Notes: generated by a model from the sequence alone, not told the origin. A stretch of DNA of 64,000 nt from Ilumatobacteraceae bacterium (GCA_022425725.1 JAKMEY010000065.1:1-64000), one strand, 5' to 3'; positions 42,785-51,717 are shown, numbered from the stretch's first letter. Made by a program: numbers and translations.

Positions 42785-43472
42785 CAGCCCGTTCGCTCTC
42801 CACCCACTCTGCAAGATGTGGAGACGACTCAAAGCTGGTGATCAGCGCGTAACGAGGCACATCACCCGAATGCACGACGACATGCCACAAACGCTGTGTA
42901 TCAACGATGAAGCGTGCACCTTTTTGCAACGAAACCCGACGTTCTGTCGAGGGGTCAGGTAATCCGTCTGCATCGTTATCCATCAGCAGCATGTAGCTGT
43001 CTGGACAATCGGTGAGTTCAACCCACGTACGAACAACCCAACCCTCACCTTCAGGATTGAAACGATTGTTGTCATCACGATGTAGCGACCTGATAGCGGT
43101 CTCTCGATCTTGAGGCTCCAACTTGATGACGCGCACGCGTCCAAAGTTTGCGCCAACCCCATCGACATAGCTTCTGAGTGTCGGTGCAATCTCCGCGTTA
43201 GATGTCCACAACGCATCTTTGTCGGTCTTACCTTTATCCCAGAACCCTCGACAATCGAGCTCGCCATCGGCAGACGCAAGAGGAGCGAAATTGGTATCTC
43301 CACCACTCTTCCAGTCCATGTAGTCGAGCCTCTCCCATTCTTCGACGGGGACATCGATCGGCATCGGAGAGAGATCGACAACCCCATCACGATCAAGAGC
43401 GCTCATGCGGTAGTGATCGGTGTGAAGCGGAATCTTGACGCTCCAATGTTCACTGTTGGGCCAGAAGCTCAT
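42771..43472 (-). CDS. Putative 2-oxoglutarate/Fe(II) oxygenase
   Basis: A 233-residue soluble protein with the marks of a double-stranded beta-helix dioxygenase. His131-x-Asp133 (SLHRDDNN) and His197 (RLWHVVVH) could bind iron, and Arg207 (PRYALITSF) could bind 2-oxoglutarate. The arrangement resembles aspartyl/asparaginyl beta-hydroxylase-like proteins. The assignment rests on motif spacing, not on a recognised family, and no substrate is implied. The ATG has TACACT seven bases upstream. It ends inside the tail of ecm on the other strand. Confidence 0.6.
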   Translation of the reverse strand: MSFWPNSEHWSVKIPLHTDHYRMSALDRDGVVDLSPMPIDVPVEEWERLDYMDWKSGGDTNFAPLASADGELDCRGFWDKGKTDKDALWTSNAEIAPTLRSYVDGVGANFGRVRVIKLEPQDRETAIRSLHRDDNNRFNPEGEGWVVRTWVELTDCPDSYMLLMDNDADGLPDPSTERRVSLQKGARFIVDTQRLWHVVVHSGDVPRYALITSFESSPHLAEWVESERAVSSG

Positions 43473-43479
43473 GTCACTG

Positions 43480-43485
43480 AGTGTA
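43480..43485 (-). promoter_or_regulatory. -10 box for the oxygenase-like gene
   Basis: TACACT on the minus strand is seven bases before the ATG at 43472. Confidence 0.45.
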
Positions 43486-43530
43486 TGGAGTCATGGCGCT
43501 CCGATGGGTGCACCACGGGCAGCAGCGCTG

Positions 43531-43902
43531 CTAACCAGCGTTCGCAATCGTCGAGTCTGGAGGCAGAGTGACAATGACGAAGCCCTGGGGTATCTCAATG
43601 ATCTCTCCAACTCGGATATCGCTCGCATTCTCAAGTTCGTTGAGTTCAACGATCTGTTTCATCGGAACACCGAATCCTGCTGCGATCGCCGAGAGCGTGT
43701 CACCTGACCTCACTTCGTAGAAATAACGGTTGGTGTCTGGAATCGTCGTCATTGTTGTCGTCGTCGTTGTTGTCTGAATGGGAGGCAACGGGTCGAGCGA
43801 AAGATCGCTGTTGCTGCACCCAGCCACGAGCACCATCGCAGTTGCCAACACCGCAAGGGCCATCTCTCGATGCTGAAGTGGTATTCGCAAAAGTTTCCGC
43901 AT
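43531..43902 (-). CDS. LysM-domain lipoprotein
   Basis: A 123-residue exported lipoprotein. A basic start and hydrophobic segment end in the lipobox VLVAGC near residue 29. A Thr-rich linker (seven Thr, then MTT) leads to one LysM domain (YEVRSGDTLSAIAAGFGVPMKQIVELN...VGEIIEIPQ). LysM binds peptidoglycan, so it probably sits on the outer face of the membrane in contact with the wall. The start at MRKLLRIPL is chosen because it gives a normal lipoprotein signal; longer in-frame starts would add a non-conserved leader. Confidence 0.83.
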   Translation of the reverse strand: MRKLLRIPLQHREMALAVLATAMVLVAGCSNSDLSLDPLPPIQTTTTTTTMTTIPDTNRYFYEVRSGDTLSAIAAGFGVPMKQIVELNELENASDIRVGEIIEIPQGFVIVTLPPDSTIANAG

Positions 43903-43947
43903 GGGTATCACGTGTTCTCCGCTAAGAACTCTACGGCCATTGCGCTC

Positions 43948-43953
43948 TAGCCT
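43948..43953 (+). promoter_or_regulatory. -10 box for the alpha/beta-hydrolase gene
   Basis: TAGCCT is seven bases before the GTG at 43961 and decides that start. Confidence 0.45.
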
Positions 43954-43960
43954 CACCCAA

Positions 43961-44878
43961 GTGGAATCCCCCAGAACTTTTCCGGGTGCTGTCGCGCCTC
44001 AGCGCCACTACCGAGTAGACGCCGATGGCGTCGGAATTGCTGTCAACGAATGGGGAGATGAACGCGATCCCGTTCTTGTCATGGTGCATGGAGGAGCCGA
44101 TTTCTCTCGTACATTCGACGTCTTCGCGCCGCTCTTTGCGGCAGCCGGCTGGCGGGTTGTCGCATGGGACCACCGCGGCCATGGGGACAGCGATCACACA
44201 CACCTCTACTCGTTCGAAGCTGATCTTCGTGACGCAACTCGCGTGCTCGACGCCGTTGCCCCACGACGGCCGGTTGCCGTACTCGGACACTCGAAAGGTG
44301 GCTCGATTCTCACCTCACTTGCCGAAGCACAACCCTTTCGCTTCCGTTCGTTTATCAACCTTGATGGCATTCCGTATCGAAGGCCCGGTCCGGACCTACC
44401 TGAGTATCAACGCGCCGATGCCCTCAACACCGAAATCACTGGCTGGCTCGAGCATCGTCGTCGATCGGCGACTGGATCACGCAAACCCGGGACTATTGAA
44501 GAACTCGCACGTCGTCGAGCACAAATGAACCCACGGCTCTCGACCGAATGGCTTGAATACCTCGTTACTGTGGGCGCGCGCGAAGATGCCGATGGCTGGC
44601 GCTGGAAACTCGACCCGTCGATGAGGATGGGAGGCTTTGGCCCTTGGAAACCTGAATACGGTTTATTTCGCCTCGCCGGTCTCGGTGTGCCCTTTTTAGG
44701 TGTGCTCGTTGGCGCTGACGAGCCGATGGGATGGGGAACGAAATCTCATCAGGTTGAGAAATGGATTCCGAGAAACGGACGTCTCGAATACTTCGATGAT
44801 CTCGGTCACTTCATCCACATCGAGCAGCCAAAAATGGTTGCCGATATGGCGCTCGAATTTCTTGGTGCTCCGGCATGA
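43961..44878 (+). CDS. Alpha/beta-hydrolase
   Basis: A 305-residue alpha/beta-hydrolase. The oxyanion segment VMVHGGADFSRTFD lies near residue 38, WDHRGHGDSD near 70, and the nucleophile elbow VLGHSKGGSILTSL near 108 carries the catalytic Ser. A C-terminal FDDLGHFIHIEQP near 285 supplies the His. The fold and triad are clear; the substrate is not. GTG start. It overlaps the next hydrolase-like gene by ATGA, so the two are co-translated. Confidence 0.85.
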   Translation: MESPRTFPGAVAPQRHYRVDADGVGIAVNEWGDERDPVLVMVHGGADFSRTFDVFAPLFAAAGWRVVAWDHRGHGDSDHTHLYSFEADLRDATRVLDAVAPRRPVAVLGHSKGGSILTSLAEAQPFRFRSFINLDGIPYRRPGPDLPEYQRADALNTEITGWLEHRRRSATGSRKPGTIEELARRRAQMNPRLSTEWLEYLVTVGAREDADGWRWKLDPSMRMGGFGPWKPEYGLFRLAGLGVPFLGVLVGADEPMGWGTKSHQVEKWIPRNGRLEYFDDLGHFIHIEQPKMVADMALEFLGAPA

Positions 44879-45522
44879 GTACCGTCACTCTTCAGCACAA
44901 CCGCATCGAACTTGCCCTTCACCAGCTCAGGCCAGCAACCGGAGAAGGGCACCCGCTGCTGCTGCTTCACGGTCTCGGAGAATGCACCCCCACATCGGTT
45001 CCGCATGGTGTTGAGAGTTGGCAAGGGAGTATTTGGGGGCTCGATTTCACCGGACACGGCGAATCGACAATCCCGGTGGGTGGTGGTTATTCGGCGGAGG
45101 TACTCCTCGGCGATGTCGATGCCGCCATCAATCACCTTGGAACTGTCACCCTGGTTGGTCGAGGGCTCGGGGGCTACGTTGCGTTGCTCGCGGCAGGCGC
45201 CCGCGTCGATGCAGTGCACGGGGCGGTGATCACTGATGGCCCCGGTCTCACAGGCGGTTCCTACGAATCGTCGGTACCTCAAAGTGCTCGACTGATGGAT
45301 CAGGGTCAAATCCCTGACCCCTACGCTCTACATGAATTGAGCCGTGATGTCAGAGCAGCCGATTATGCACTTGATTTCGTGCAGTACAGCGTCGCCAATT
45401 CTGAACTCGCCGAACCGATCAATGTGTCAGCTCTCTATCGACCGACATGGTTAGCCGAAGTTGCAGCAGCCCCAGGTGTTGCATCACTACCGCTGGGTGA
45501 CGCGCTCAATCTCTACCGCTGA
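44875..45522 (+). CDS. Alpha/beta-hydrolase-fold protein lacking the nucleophile
   Basis: A 215-residue alpha/beta-hydrolase homologue. LLLLHGLGECTP near residue 28 and GLDFTGHGEST near 55 are normal. The nucleophile elbow reads VGRGLGGYVALL, with Gly97 (codon GGG) where the catalytic Ser of GxSxG should be. The protein is short and lacks the usual terminal His segment. It is therefore probably inactive as a hydrolase, or serves as a binding partner of the active enzyme encoded just upstream with an ATGA overlap. A recent loss or a sequencing error cannot be excluded. Confidence 0.75.
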   Translation: MSTVTLQHNRIELALHQLRPATGEGHPLLLLHGLGECTPTSVPHGVESWQGSIWGLDFTGHGESTIPVGGGYSAEVLLGDVDAAINHLGTVTLVGRGLGGYVALLAAGARVDAVHGAVITDGPGLTGGSYESSVPQSARLMDQGQIPDPYALHELSRDVRAADYALDFVQYSVANSELAEPINVSALYRPTWLAEVAAAPGVASLPLGDALNLYR

Positions 45523-45526
45523 TCCG

Positions 45527-46600
45527 TTACGACGATCTGTTGGTGATGAACTCCGCAAGTTCGATGAGTGGTTGCTGTGCGGCCTCTGCGATCGCAGGAG
45601 ACTCAATGGCCTGAATCGCGCTCGAAACATTCGATGCGATGAGGGATTCGAGTTCATCAAGAGCTCCAACATCAACAATTGTTTGCTGAATATCGGCCAC
45701 CTGCTTATCGGAAAGATCGATCGACCCGACCATCTCAAGAATCTTGGCTTGATCAGTAGTTGCCGATGCCATCGCTCTTGCAAGAAGCGGGGTCGGTTTT
45801 CCCTCACGAAGATCACCGCCGACTGGTTTGCCGGTCATCGATGTATCTCCGAATGCTCCCATGACATCATCGCGCATCTGAAATGCATCACCGAGCGGTA
45901 ACCCGTATGCGCTGAGTCTGCTCATGACCTCGTCGACGTCACTCGTACTGGCAAGAAGTGCTCCGAGGTGGAGTGGCCGTTCGACGGTGTATTTGCCGCT
46001 CTTGTACCGGCATATCCGATCGGCAAGTTCGATTCGCCGATCGCCTTGCACCGACCCGGTGATGTCGAGCAACTGACCGATGTTGAGTTCAATGCGAAGC
46101 TCGTTCCACATTGCAAATGCCCTGGGGTGAGCATCGACGAGGTAACGGTCAGCGAGCACCGCAGCGATGTCGCCGACAAGTATCGCAATGCCTTCTCCAA
46201 ACCGACGCGACTCGCCATCCCAACCTTGATCACTATGCGACTGCTCGAATCTGCGGTGAGTGGTTTCCGCCCCACGACGGGAATCCGCGTCATCGAGGAC
46301 ATCGTCGTGAAAGAGAGCGGACGCGTGGGTGAGTTCGATCGCGGCTCCTGCCCCAACAACGTTCCCGTCAACGTCTTCGGCACGAGTGACGTCGCCGCCT
46401 GCCGCAATGAAGCCCCAGTGACAGAACGCCGGACGAAGCCGCTTCCCACCTGACGAAACCAACCGATGCACTTCACTAACCGGGTCAACCAACAGCGCGT
46501 CGAGACCAGACCAACGTTCAATTTCTGCGGTCAGATCACGTTCAAGACGTTGATCGACCCGCTCACCAACAGCGAGCACATGCAGGGGAACTGATGTCAT
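45527..46600 (-). CDS. Polyprenyl diphosphate synthase (GGPP/FPP type)
   Basis: A 357-residue trans-prenyltransferase. SSGGKRLRPAFCHWGF near residue 50 binds isopentenyl diphosphate. The first Asp-rich motif is HDDVLDDADSRRG near 98. The second is LGDAFQMRDDVMGAFGD near 238. It should make a C15-C20 or longer prenyl diphosphate for carotenoids, quinones or wall carriers; chain length is not decided by the motif. It is the last gene of the accD-accE-xseA-xseB chain and overlaps the xseB stop by one base (TGATG). Confidence 0.9.
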   Translation of the reverse strand: MTSVPLHVLAVGERVDQRLERDLTAEIERWSGLDALLVDPVSEVHRLVSSGGKRLRPAFCHWGFIAAGGDVTRAEDVDGNVVGAGAAIELTHASALFHDDVLDDADSRRGAETTHRRFEQSHSDQGWDGESRRFGEGIAILVGDIAAVLADRYLVDAHPRAFAMWNELRIELNIGQLLDITGSVQGDRRIELADRICRYKSGKYTVERPLHLGALLASTSDVDEVMSRLSAYGLPLGDAFQMRDDVMGAFGDTSMTGKPVGGDLREGKPTPLLARAMASATTDQAKILEMVGSIDLSDKQVADIQQTIVDVGALDELESLIASNVSSAIQAIESPAIAEAAQQPLIELAEFITNRSS

Positions 46601-46809
46601 CAGTCGTCGTGAGTTGCAGGAAGACCGGCAACGATTTCATCGACTCGAATGCGGGCCGCACCGATCCGGTCACGGCATATCGCAATGAGTTCAGCGGCAC
46701 GACTCACGCGCTCAGCGAGGCGATCAACATCTACGTCAACGGCTTCTAGCTCGTTCAAGATGTCGTCGAGCTCAGTCAGGGCATCTGCATAGCTCAATTC
46801 TTCTGCCAT
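46600..46809 (-). CDS. xseB: Exodeoxyribonuclease VII small subunit
   Basis: A 69-residue small subunit. LSYADALTELDDILNELEAVDVDVDRLAERVSRAAELIAICRDRI is the coiled-coil XseB pattern. Several XseB chains bind each XseA to form a nuclease that degrades single-stranded DNA from both ends. It starts one base after the xseA stop codon and overlaps the prenyl synthase gene by one base. Confidence 0.92.
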   Translation of the reverse strand: MAEELSYADALTELDDILNELEAVDVDVDRLAERVSRAAELIAICRDRIGAARIRVDEIVAGLPATHDD

Positions 46810-46810
46810 T

Positions 46811-48055
46811 TCACTGCTCCTCTGGAGTTGTTGCGGTCACCGTACTCGTCACTGTTCCGTCTGCCACTCGGGTGACGAGTTCGTCACTTTGAGACAGATC
46901 TGCGATCGACGTCACCGGTCGACCATCTGAGGTGGTGGTCATTGTCCACCCCCGTTCAAGAAGGCGAGCAGGGTCGAGAAGAGCAAGTCGCCGCTCTCTC
47001 TCCATCATCGACATCTCGATTCTCTCCAACGTCACCGAGGTACGGGCAAGCCGATCTTGTCGTGATCGCAGCCGCTCGGCACTTCGTTCGATCGCAGAGT
47101 TGGTTCGGGTCACAACCCTGCTTGCCCGAGATTCCAGACGGTCGGCATGGCCAGCGAGCTCGAACGAGACTCGTTCAGCAATCGCAGTCCACTTCGATTC
47201 TGTGTCGTCGACGAATCGTTGCACTCGTTCGATCAGCCACCCTGCGCACGCGGTCGGAGTTTTCAGCGCAGTGTGGGCAACCTCATCGGCAATCGTCGTA
47301 TCGATTTCATGACCAAGACCAGTAATCACCGGGAGAGGACACGTTGCGATCGCCCGGGCAATGCCCTCGGTGTCGAAGGCCGCAAGGTCATTGCGCGCAC
47401 CTCCTCCTCTCATCACCGCAATGACATCGGCACCATGTTCAACAGCAGCAGAAATGCCCGCAATGACCATCTCTTCCGCCTGATCACCTTGGACTCGGGC
47501 ATCGAATGCAAGGAGATGAAAACCAAATCCGCTTGACCCCAACTCGACCGTGAAGTCATGCCACGCCGCTGAACCAATGCTCGTGACAACAGCGACTCGC
47601 AACGGCACCGGTGGAATGCTGTGTTCCGCATTTCTTCGCAAGAGACCCTCGACGGTGAGTGCATTTCTCACACGATCTCTGCTTGCGGTGATGTCTCCCA
47701 GGGTGAATCGAGGGTCAAGGTCAGAAATCTTCAAACTGAGGCGACCTGACGGCGCGTACACATCGAGCGTTCCGAACACCCTGACTTTCGTGCCATCTTG
47801 AAGTTCGAGTCGGTTTGACGCCAACATCGGGCGAAGGTTCCGCTTCACATTTGCGAACAACGCGACGTTGACCATCGCCTTCTTGCCATCGATATCTTCA
47901 ACCAACGAGAAGTAGGTGTGCTGGCCTTGGTCTCGGTAGCCACTGATCTCTCCCGTCACCCACACCCCGCCACCAAATCCGCTCTTCAGTTGAGCATTGA
48001 TCGCGTCGGTGAGTTCACCAACGGTAAATGTGGGGCTGAGATCAGCGTCGGGCAT
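46811..48055 (-). CDS. xseA: Exodeoxyribonuclease VII large subunit
   Basis: A 414-residue nuclease subunit. An N-terminal OB domain (SPTFTVGELTDAINAQL...VWVTGEISGYRD) is followed by the catalytic core with VAVVTSIGSAAWHDF near 155, ADVIAVMRGGGARNDLAAFDTEGIARAIA near 205 and PVITGLGHEIDTTIADEVAH near 238. A long coiled-coil C-terminus comes last. The ATG at 48055 overlaps the accE stop (ATGA) and opens on the conserved OB domain; a longer upstream start would add 18 unconserved residues. Confidence 0.93.
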   Translation of the reverse strand: MPDADLSPTFTVGELTDAINAQLKSGFGGGVWVTGEISGYRDQGQHTYFSLVEDIDGKKAMVNVALFANVKRNLRPMLASNRLELQDGTKVRVFGTLDVYAPSGRLSLKISDLDPRFTLGDITASRDRVRNALTVEGLLRRNAEHSIPPVPLRVAVVTSIGSAAWHDFTVELGSSGFGFHLLAFDARVQGDQAEEMVIAGISAAVEHGADVIAVMRGGGARNDLAAFDTEGIARAIATCPLPVITGLGHEIDTTIADEVAHTALKTPTACAGWLIERVQRFVDDTESKWTAIAERVSFELAGHADRLESRASRVVTRTNSAIERSAERLRSRQDRLARTSVTLERIEMSMMERERRLALLDPARLLERGWTMTTTSDGRPVTSIADLSQSDELVTRVADGTVTSTVTATTPEEQ

Positions 48056-48261
48056 CAGTACCAGGGTCGACTGATGTGCTGACGTGACGACAATGGATTG
48101 CGGAGCCATGGACGGCTACCGAATCGCCATGCAGTGACCTGATCAGGAGCCTGGTTCGGCGCAACCGGGCGCGGCCAGAGCGCCTCAACTGCGGACACGA
48201 TTGCTGCAGCTTCTTCATCGGTTGGGGCCGGACTGATCGACCGAAGTACTGGATCGCTCAT
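48055..48261 (-). CDS. accE: Acyl-CoA carboxylase epsilon subunit
   Basis: A 68-residue protein of the actinobacterial AccE/PccE type. An N-terminal amphipathic helix (SPAPTDEEAAAIVSAVEALW) and a C-terminal Trp/Arg segment (WRFGSRPWLRNP) fit the family, which stabilises acyl-CoA carboxylase holoenzymes. Position confirms it: it overlaps the accD stop (ATGA) and the xseA start (ATGA). The alpha (biotin) subunit is not in the window. Confidence 0.82.
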   Translation of the reverse strand: MSDPVLRSISPAPTDEEAAAIVSAVEALWPRPVAPNQAPDQVTAWRFGSRPWLRNPLSSRQHISRPWY

Positions 48262-49808
48262 AATGGCACGTTCCCATGTTTGCGCTGCGGCAAATCTTCG
48301 CGCTTCGACTCCAGCACCCGCAGAGCCGCAACGACCTTCTGGCGAGTTTCTGACGGTGTGATGACATCGTCGACGAAGCCACGCTCAGCGGCGGCGTATG
48401 GATTTGCGTATCGCTCGGTGTACTGCTCGACAAGTTCGGCACGGCGTGCAACTGGGTCTTGAGCCTGTTGCAGTTCACGTCGATAAATGATCTCAACCGC
48501 TCCCTGCGGACCCATCACCGCAAGCTCGGCTGAAGGCCATGCAAACGCAAGGTCAGCACCAACCGACTTCGAGTTCATCACGACATACGCTCCGCCGTAT
48601 GCCTTACGGGTGATGATCTGAATACGAGGAACGGTCGCTTCGCAGAACGCATACAGCAACTTGGCGCCGTGCCGAATAATGCCCTCATGCTCTTGGTCGA
48701 CACCTGGGAGGAACCCGGGCACATCGACAAAGACGAGTAACGGAATGTTGAACGCGTCGCATGTGCGCACGAAACGTGCCGCTTTCTCTGATGACTCAAT
48801 GTCAAGCACGCCTGCGAACACCATCGGCTGGTTGCCGACAATGCCGACCGTCTTGCCGTCGACACGAGCAAAACCACAGATGATCGATTTTGCCCAGTGC
48901 GGGAAGTACTCCATGAATTCGCCGTCGTCGACGACCGAGGCGATGACCTGTGCCATGTCATAGGGCATGCTCGGACTGTCAGGGAGGATCGAGTCGAGTT
49001 CTGGGCACAGGCGCTCAGGATCATCTGTCGACTCAATCGCTGGCGGATTTTCAAGGTTGTTCTGCGGGAGCAGCGACAGCAAATAGCGAACTTCGTCGAG
49101 ACATGATTTCTCGTCGTCGGTGACGAAGGTCGCAACGCCAGATTTGGAGGCGTGTGCCATCGCTCCACCGAGAGCTTCAAGGGTCACATCTTCACCGGTC
49201 ACTGTCTTCACCACATCTGGTCCGGTGATGAACATGTGTGATGACTCGCGAACCATGAAGATGAAGTCGGTCATCGCTGGCGAGTACACCGCACCACCTG
49301 CGCACGGGCCGAGAATGACGGAAATCTGGGGCACGATGCCCGACGACATGACGTTCCGACGGAAGATGCCTCCATATGATGCAAGGCTGACCACACCCTC
49401 TTGAATTCGGGCACCCGCTCCATCATTCAGACCGATCATTGGAGCACCGGTCGATAGGGCAAGGTCCATCACCTTGTGAATTTTCTCTGCGAACACCTCG
49501 CCAAGTGCACCTCCAAAGACGGTGAAGTCTTGGCTGAAGACGAACACTTTTCGGCCGTCAACCGTTCCCCAGCCCGTAATCACTCCGTCGGTGTATGGCT
49601 GATCTTCAAGACCTGACTCATGCGCGCGGTGACGGGCCAACATGTCGAGCTCGTGAAAGCTGCCCGGGTCGAGCAAGTAATCGATGCGCTCACGAGCCAG
49701 CATTTTGCCTTTTGCGTGCTGACGCTCAATCGATCGATCAGATCCGGCATTGCGAGCAGCCTCCTTACGGTTGAGGAGGTCATCGAGGCGTTCTTTCATT
49801 GTCGACAC
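48258..49808 (-). CDS. accD: Acyl-CoA carboxylase carboxyltransferase subunit (PccB/AccD type)
   Basis: A 516-residue carboxyltransferase that moves CO2 from carboxybiotin to an acyl-CoA. Segments are GKMLARERIDYLLDPGSFHELD near 36, DFTVFGGALGEVFAEKI near 90, GLNDGAGARIQEGVVSLASYGGIF near 120 and the second crotonase half with FVDVPGFLPGVDQEHEGIIRHGAKLLYA near 368. The acyl specificity (acetyl-, propionyl- or longer) is not decided. The GTG start is supported by TAGCGT seven bases upstream, inside the tail of the copper-protein gene; an ATG three codons later also exists. It leads the accD-accE-xseA-xseB-prenyl synthase chain. Confidence 0.9.
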   Translation of the reverse strand: MSTMKERLDDLLNRKEAARNAGSDRSIERQHAKGKMLARERIDYLLDPGSFHELDMLARHRAHESGLEDQPYTDGVITGWGTVDGRKVFVFSQDFTVFGGALGEVFAEKIHKVMDLALSTGAPMIGLNDGAGARIQEGVVSLASYGGIFRRNVMSSGIVPQISVILGPCAGGAVYSPAMTDFIFMVRESSHMFITGPDVVKTVTGEDVTLEALGGAMAHASKSGVATFVTDDEKSCLDEVRYLLSLLPQNNLENPPAIESTDDPERLCPELDSILPDSPSMPYDMAQVIASVVDDGEFMEYFPHWAKSIICGFARVDGKTVGIVGNQPMVFAGVLDIESSEKAARFVRTCDAFNIPLLVFVDVPGFLPGVDQEHEGIIRHGAKLLYAFCEATVPRIQIITRKAYGGAYVVMNSKSVGADLAFAWPSAELAVMGPQGAVEIIYRRELQQAQDPVARRAELVEQYTERYANPYAAAERGFVDDVITPSETRQKVVAALRVLESKREDLPQRKHGNVPL

Positions 49809-49815
49809 AGCGAAG

Positions 49816-49821
49816 ACGCTA
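49816..49821 (-). promoter_or_regulatory. -10 box for accD
   Basis: TAGCGT on the minus strand is seven bases before the GTG at 49808. It overlaps the last bases of the upstream copper-protein gene. Confidence 0.45.
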
Positions 49822-51711
49822 ATCGACAGTGACCACAGATGCTGTGGTCGCCTGCGTAACATCGGTCGTTGTTGTTTCCACAACCGTTGTCTCAGAGGGC
49901 ACGATTGACGTGCCAATCACGAGAGTTGTCGTCGTTGTCGGCACCACCCCATCTTCACCGACGATGGCGAGCGGGCTTGATACAACTGCCGAAAGACCTG
50001 ACTCGAACACTGCTGAGAGCGTGACCGTCCAGTTCCCGGTCACGTCGAACGGAAGTCCATCGGCTGCGCTCAGTCGAGCAATACCTGTTCCCGTCAGAGG
50101 AATATCTTGAATCGTTCCCCGGCCGTAGCTGCCAACTTCTGGATCAAACTCGAGTCGGAGCCCAACGATGGTGGTGGGCGCTGATAACACCTCAACCTCG
50201 AGCGCATTGAGCCCCATTACCCCAGGGTCAAGCGATACCTCCGCGCTGAACCCTGCTGCCTCATCAGCGAGAGGCACAACAAGTGCGTACTCTCGCTCTT
50301 GGATGAGCGACACCTTCGGGGGGTTGATGGCGAGCAGCCAACCGCTGAACATCAACACGATGACACCGACCGTGGCTTCGGTTGCGAACACCCTCCGAAG
50401 ACGCATCGCACTCCGGCGGGTGAGTTGGTCAACGCGTCCGAGCCGCATTCGAACCATCGCTCGAGCTTTCACGGCGACAAACAGCATGACGCCGACCGCC
50501 AAGAGTTTGAGAATGAGTACCCGTCCGTGAGAACTGGTGAACAGCGCGTCGCCGTCGAGCCGCATCGTTTCTGCGACACCAGAGATGATCACCACGAGAA
50601 TCGCTGGTGCAGAGACCCGTGAATACGCCTTCACAGCATGAACGAGGTCGTTCTCGCCAGGACCGGCGAGCACCGCTCGACCGACAAAGATCACACCACC
50701 CAGCCAAATCGCCACGGCCATCACGTGGAGGATCATCACGATGAGTCCGATGAGAGCGAGATTGCCGCTCACGCGACCAAACGCCAGCGTGACAACCGCA
50801 ACCGTCGGAGCCGCAATCGCAAGTGGTCGGGACACGTCGTCGAGTACCGCCTCCGGTCGATAGGCCACCCACAAGCAGGCGATGACTGCCACCAGCCGGA
50901 TAATGGCTGCAGCGCCGGTCCAACCCTCGGTGAACGTGTCGGCGAAATTGAACGGGTTGAGCGACGCAGTGAATGACGTGCCGGTCAATGACGATGTCAA
51001 CGCCGCGGTGTGGAGGTACGTACCGGCGAGGGCGAGCATCCACACTTTGAACGTAAAGCGTTGAGTGATTTCGTAGAGCGGTCCCTCGGGCCAACCAAAT
51101 GAAATGAGAGCGACGGCGCCAAACAAAATCATGATGCCGTACGTTGAGATGACGCCGCCCAACCACACCGAACCGCCCGTCGACCCGACCGCCTCAACAT
51201 CGTCACCTATCGAGGACGCAGCTGCACCGGATGCGGCGGTAGGAATCGTCGAACCCGTCGATTCTGATGAAGCTGTTGGCGTATCAGCAGACACGGAGAA
51301 CGCAATGAGATCTGTTGCGATCGCTTGATCGAGATCATCTCGGAGCAACCACGTAATCGTGCAAGCCCCTTTCGGGAACGGGCTCAACACCTCAACAGTG
51401 AAGGTGACATCGTCATCTCCGAGCAGCGGAATTCCCGTGCTTTGGGGCTGGGCCGGAGTGCCGCAACCCACGGCGACGGTGAACGCCTCGTCAGATCCCA
51501 CCGGCTGCTGGAATGTGAACGTCATGATCGCCGGCGACGTACCAAGCGTCGCACCATCTGACGGACTTGAACCCGCAAGCGAGTTGTCATTTGATTGCGC
51601 GTGTGCAGCCATAGGCAGTGCTGCAACGATGGCGACCGCCACGCCAATGAGCGCAAAAGCTCTTCGTAAGAGTCCGCGCGAATCCGCGGAGCGTTGACGA
51701 GCGAAGTCCAC
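49819..51711 (-). CDS. CopC/CopD-like copper protein
   Basis: A 630-residue membrane protein. A signal peptide (about residues 15-38, ending AAHAQ) is followed by a CopC-like beta domain (SLAGSSPSDGATLGTSP...FTFQQPV), a Thr/Ser/Ala-rich linker, and a CopD domain of about eight helices. The CopD His residues (GTYLHTAAL, LIVMILHVMAVAIWLGGVIF) are present, but the mature N-terminal His ligand of true CopC is absent. The C-terminus holds a beta domain and a Thr/Val-rich tail. Copper import is the family inference. The GTG start has TACCTT six bases upstream. It is divergent from dnaX. Confidence 0.8.
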   Translation of the reverse strand: MDFARQRSADSRGLLRRAFALIGVAVAIVAALPMAAHAQSNDNSLAGSSPSDGATLGTSPAIMTFTFQQPVGSDEAFTVAVGCGTPAQPQSTGIPLLGDDDVTFTVEVLSPFPKGACTITWLLRDDLDQAIATDLIAFSVSADTPTASSESTGSTIPTAASGAAASSIGDDVEAVGSTGGSVWLGGVISTYGIMILFGAVALISFGWPEGPLYEITQRFTFKVWMLALAGTYLHTAALTSSLTGTSFTASLNPFNFADTFTEGWTGAAAIIRLVAVIACLWVAYRPEAVLDDVSRPLAIAAPTVAVVTLAFGRVSGNLALIGLIVMILHVMAVAIWLGGVIFVGRAVLAGPGENDLVHAVKAYSRVSAPAILVVIISGVAETMRLDGDALFTSSHGRVLILKLLAVGVMLFVAVKARAMVRMRLGRVDQLTRRSAMRLRRVFATEATVGVIVLMFSGWLLAINPPKVSLIQEREYALVVPLADEAAGFSAEVSLDPGVMGLNALEVEVLSAPTTIVGLRLEFDPEVGSYGRGTIQDIPLTGTGIARLSAADGLPFDVTGNWTVTLSAVFESGLSAVVSSPLAIVGEDGVVPTTTTTLVIGTSIVPSETTVVETTTTDVTQATTASVVTVD

Positions 51712-51717
51712 GTCTCA

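Noticed and set aside
48811-48900. Idea that accD with accE forms propionyl-CoA carboxylase for the ethylmalonyl-CoA pathway
   Set aside because: The carboxyltransferase sequence alone does not let me decide acetyl-, propionyl- or longer acyl-CoA; left open.
50429-51166. 245-codon frame inside the CopC/CopD gene, same strand
   Set aside because: Arg/His-rich out-of-frame reading of a protein with clear membrane helices.
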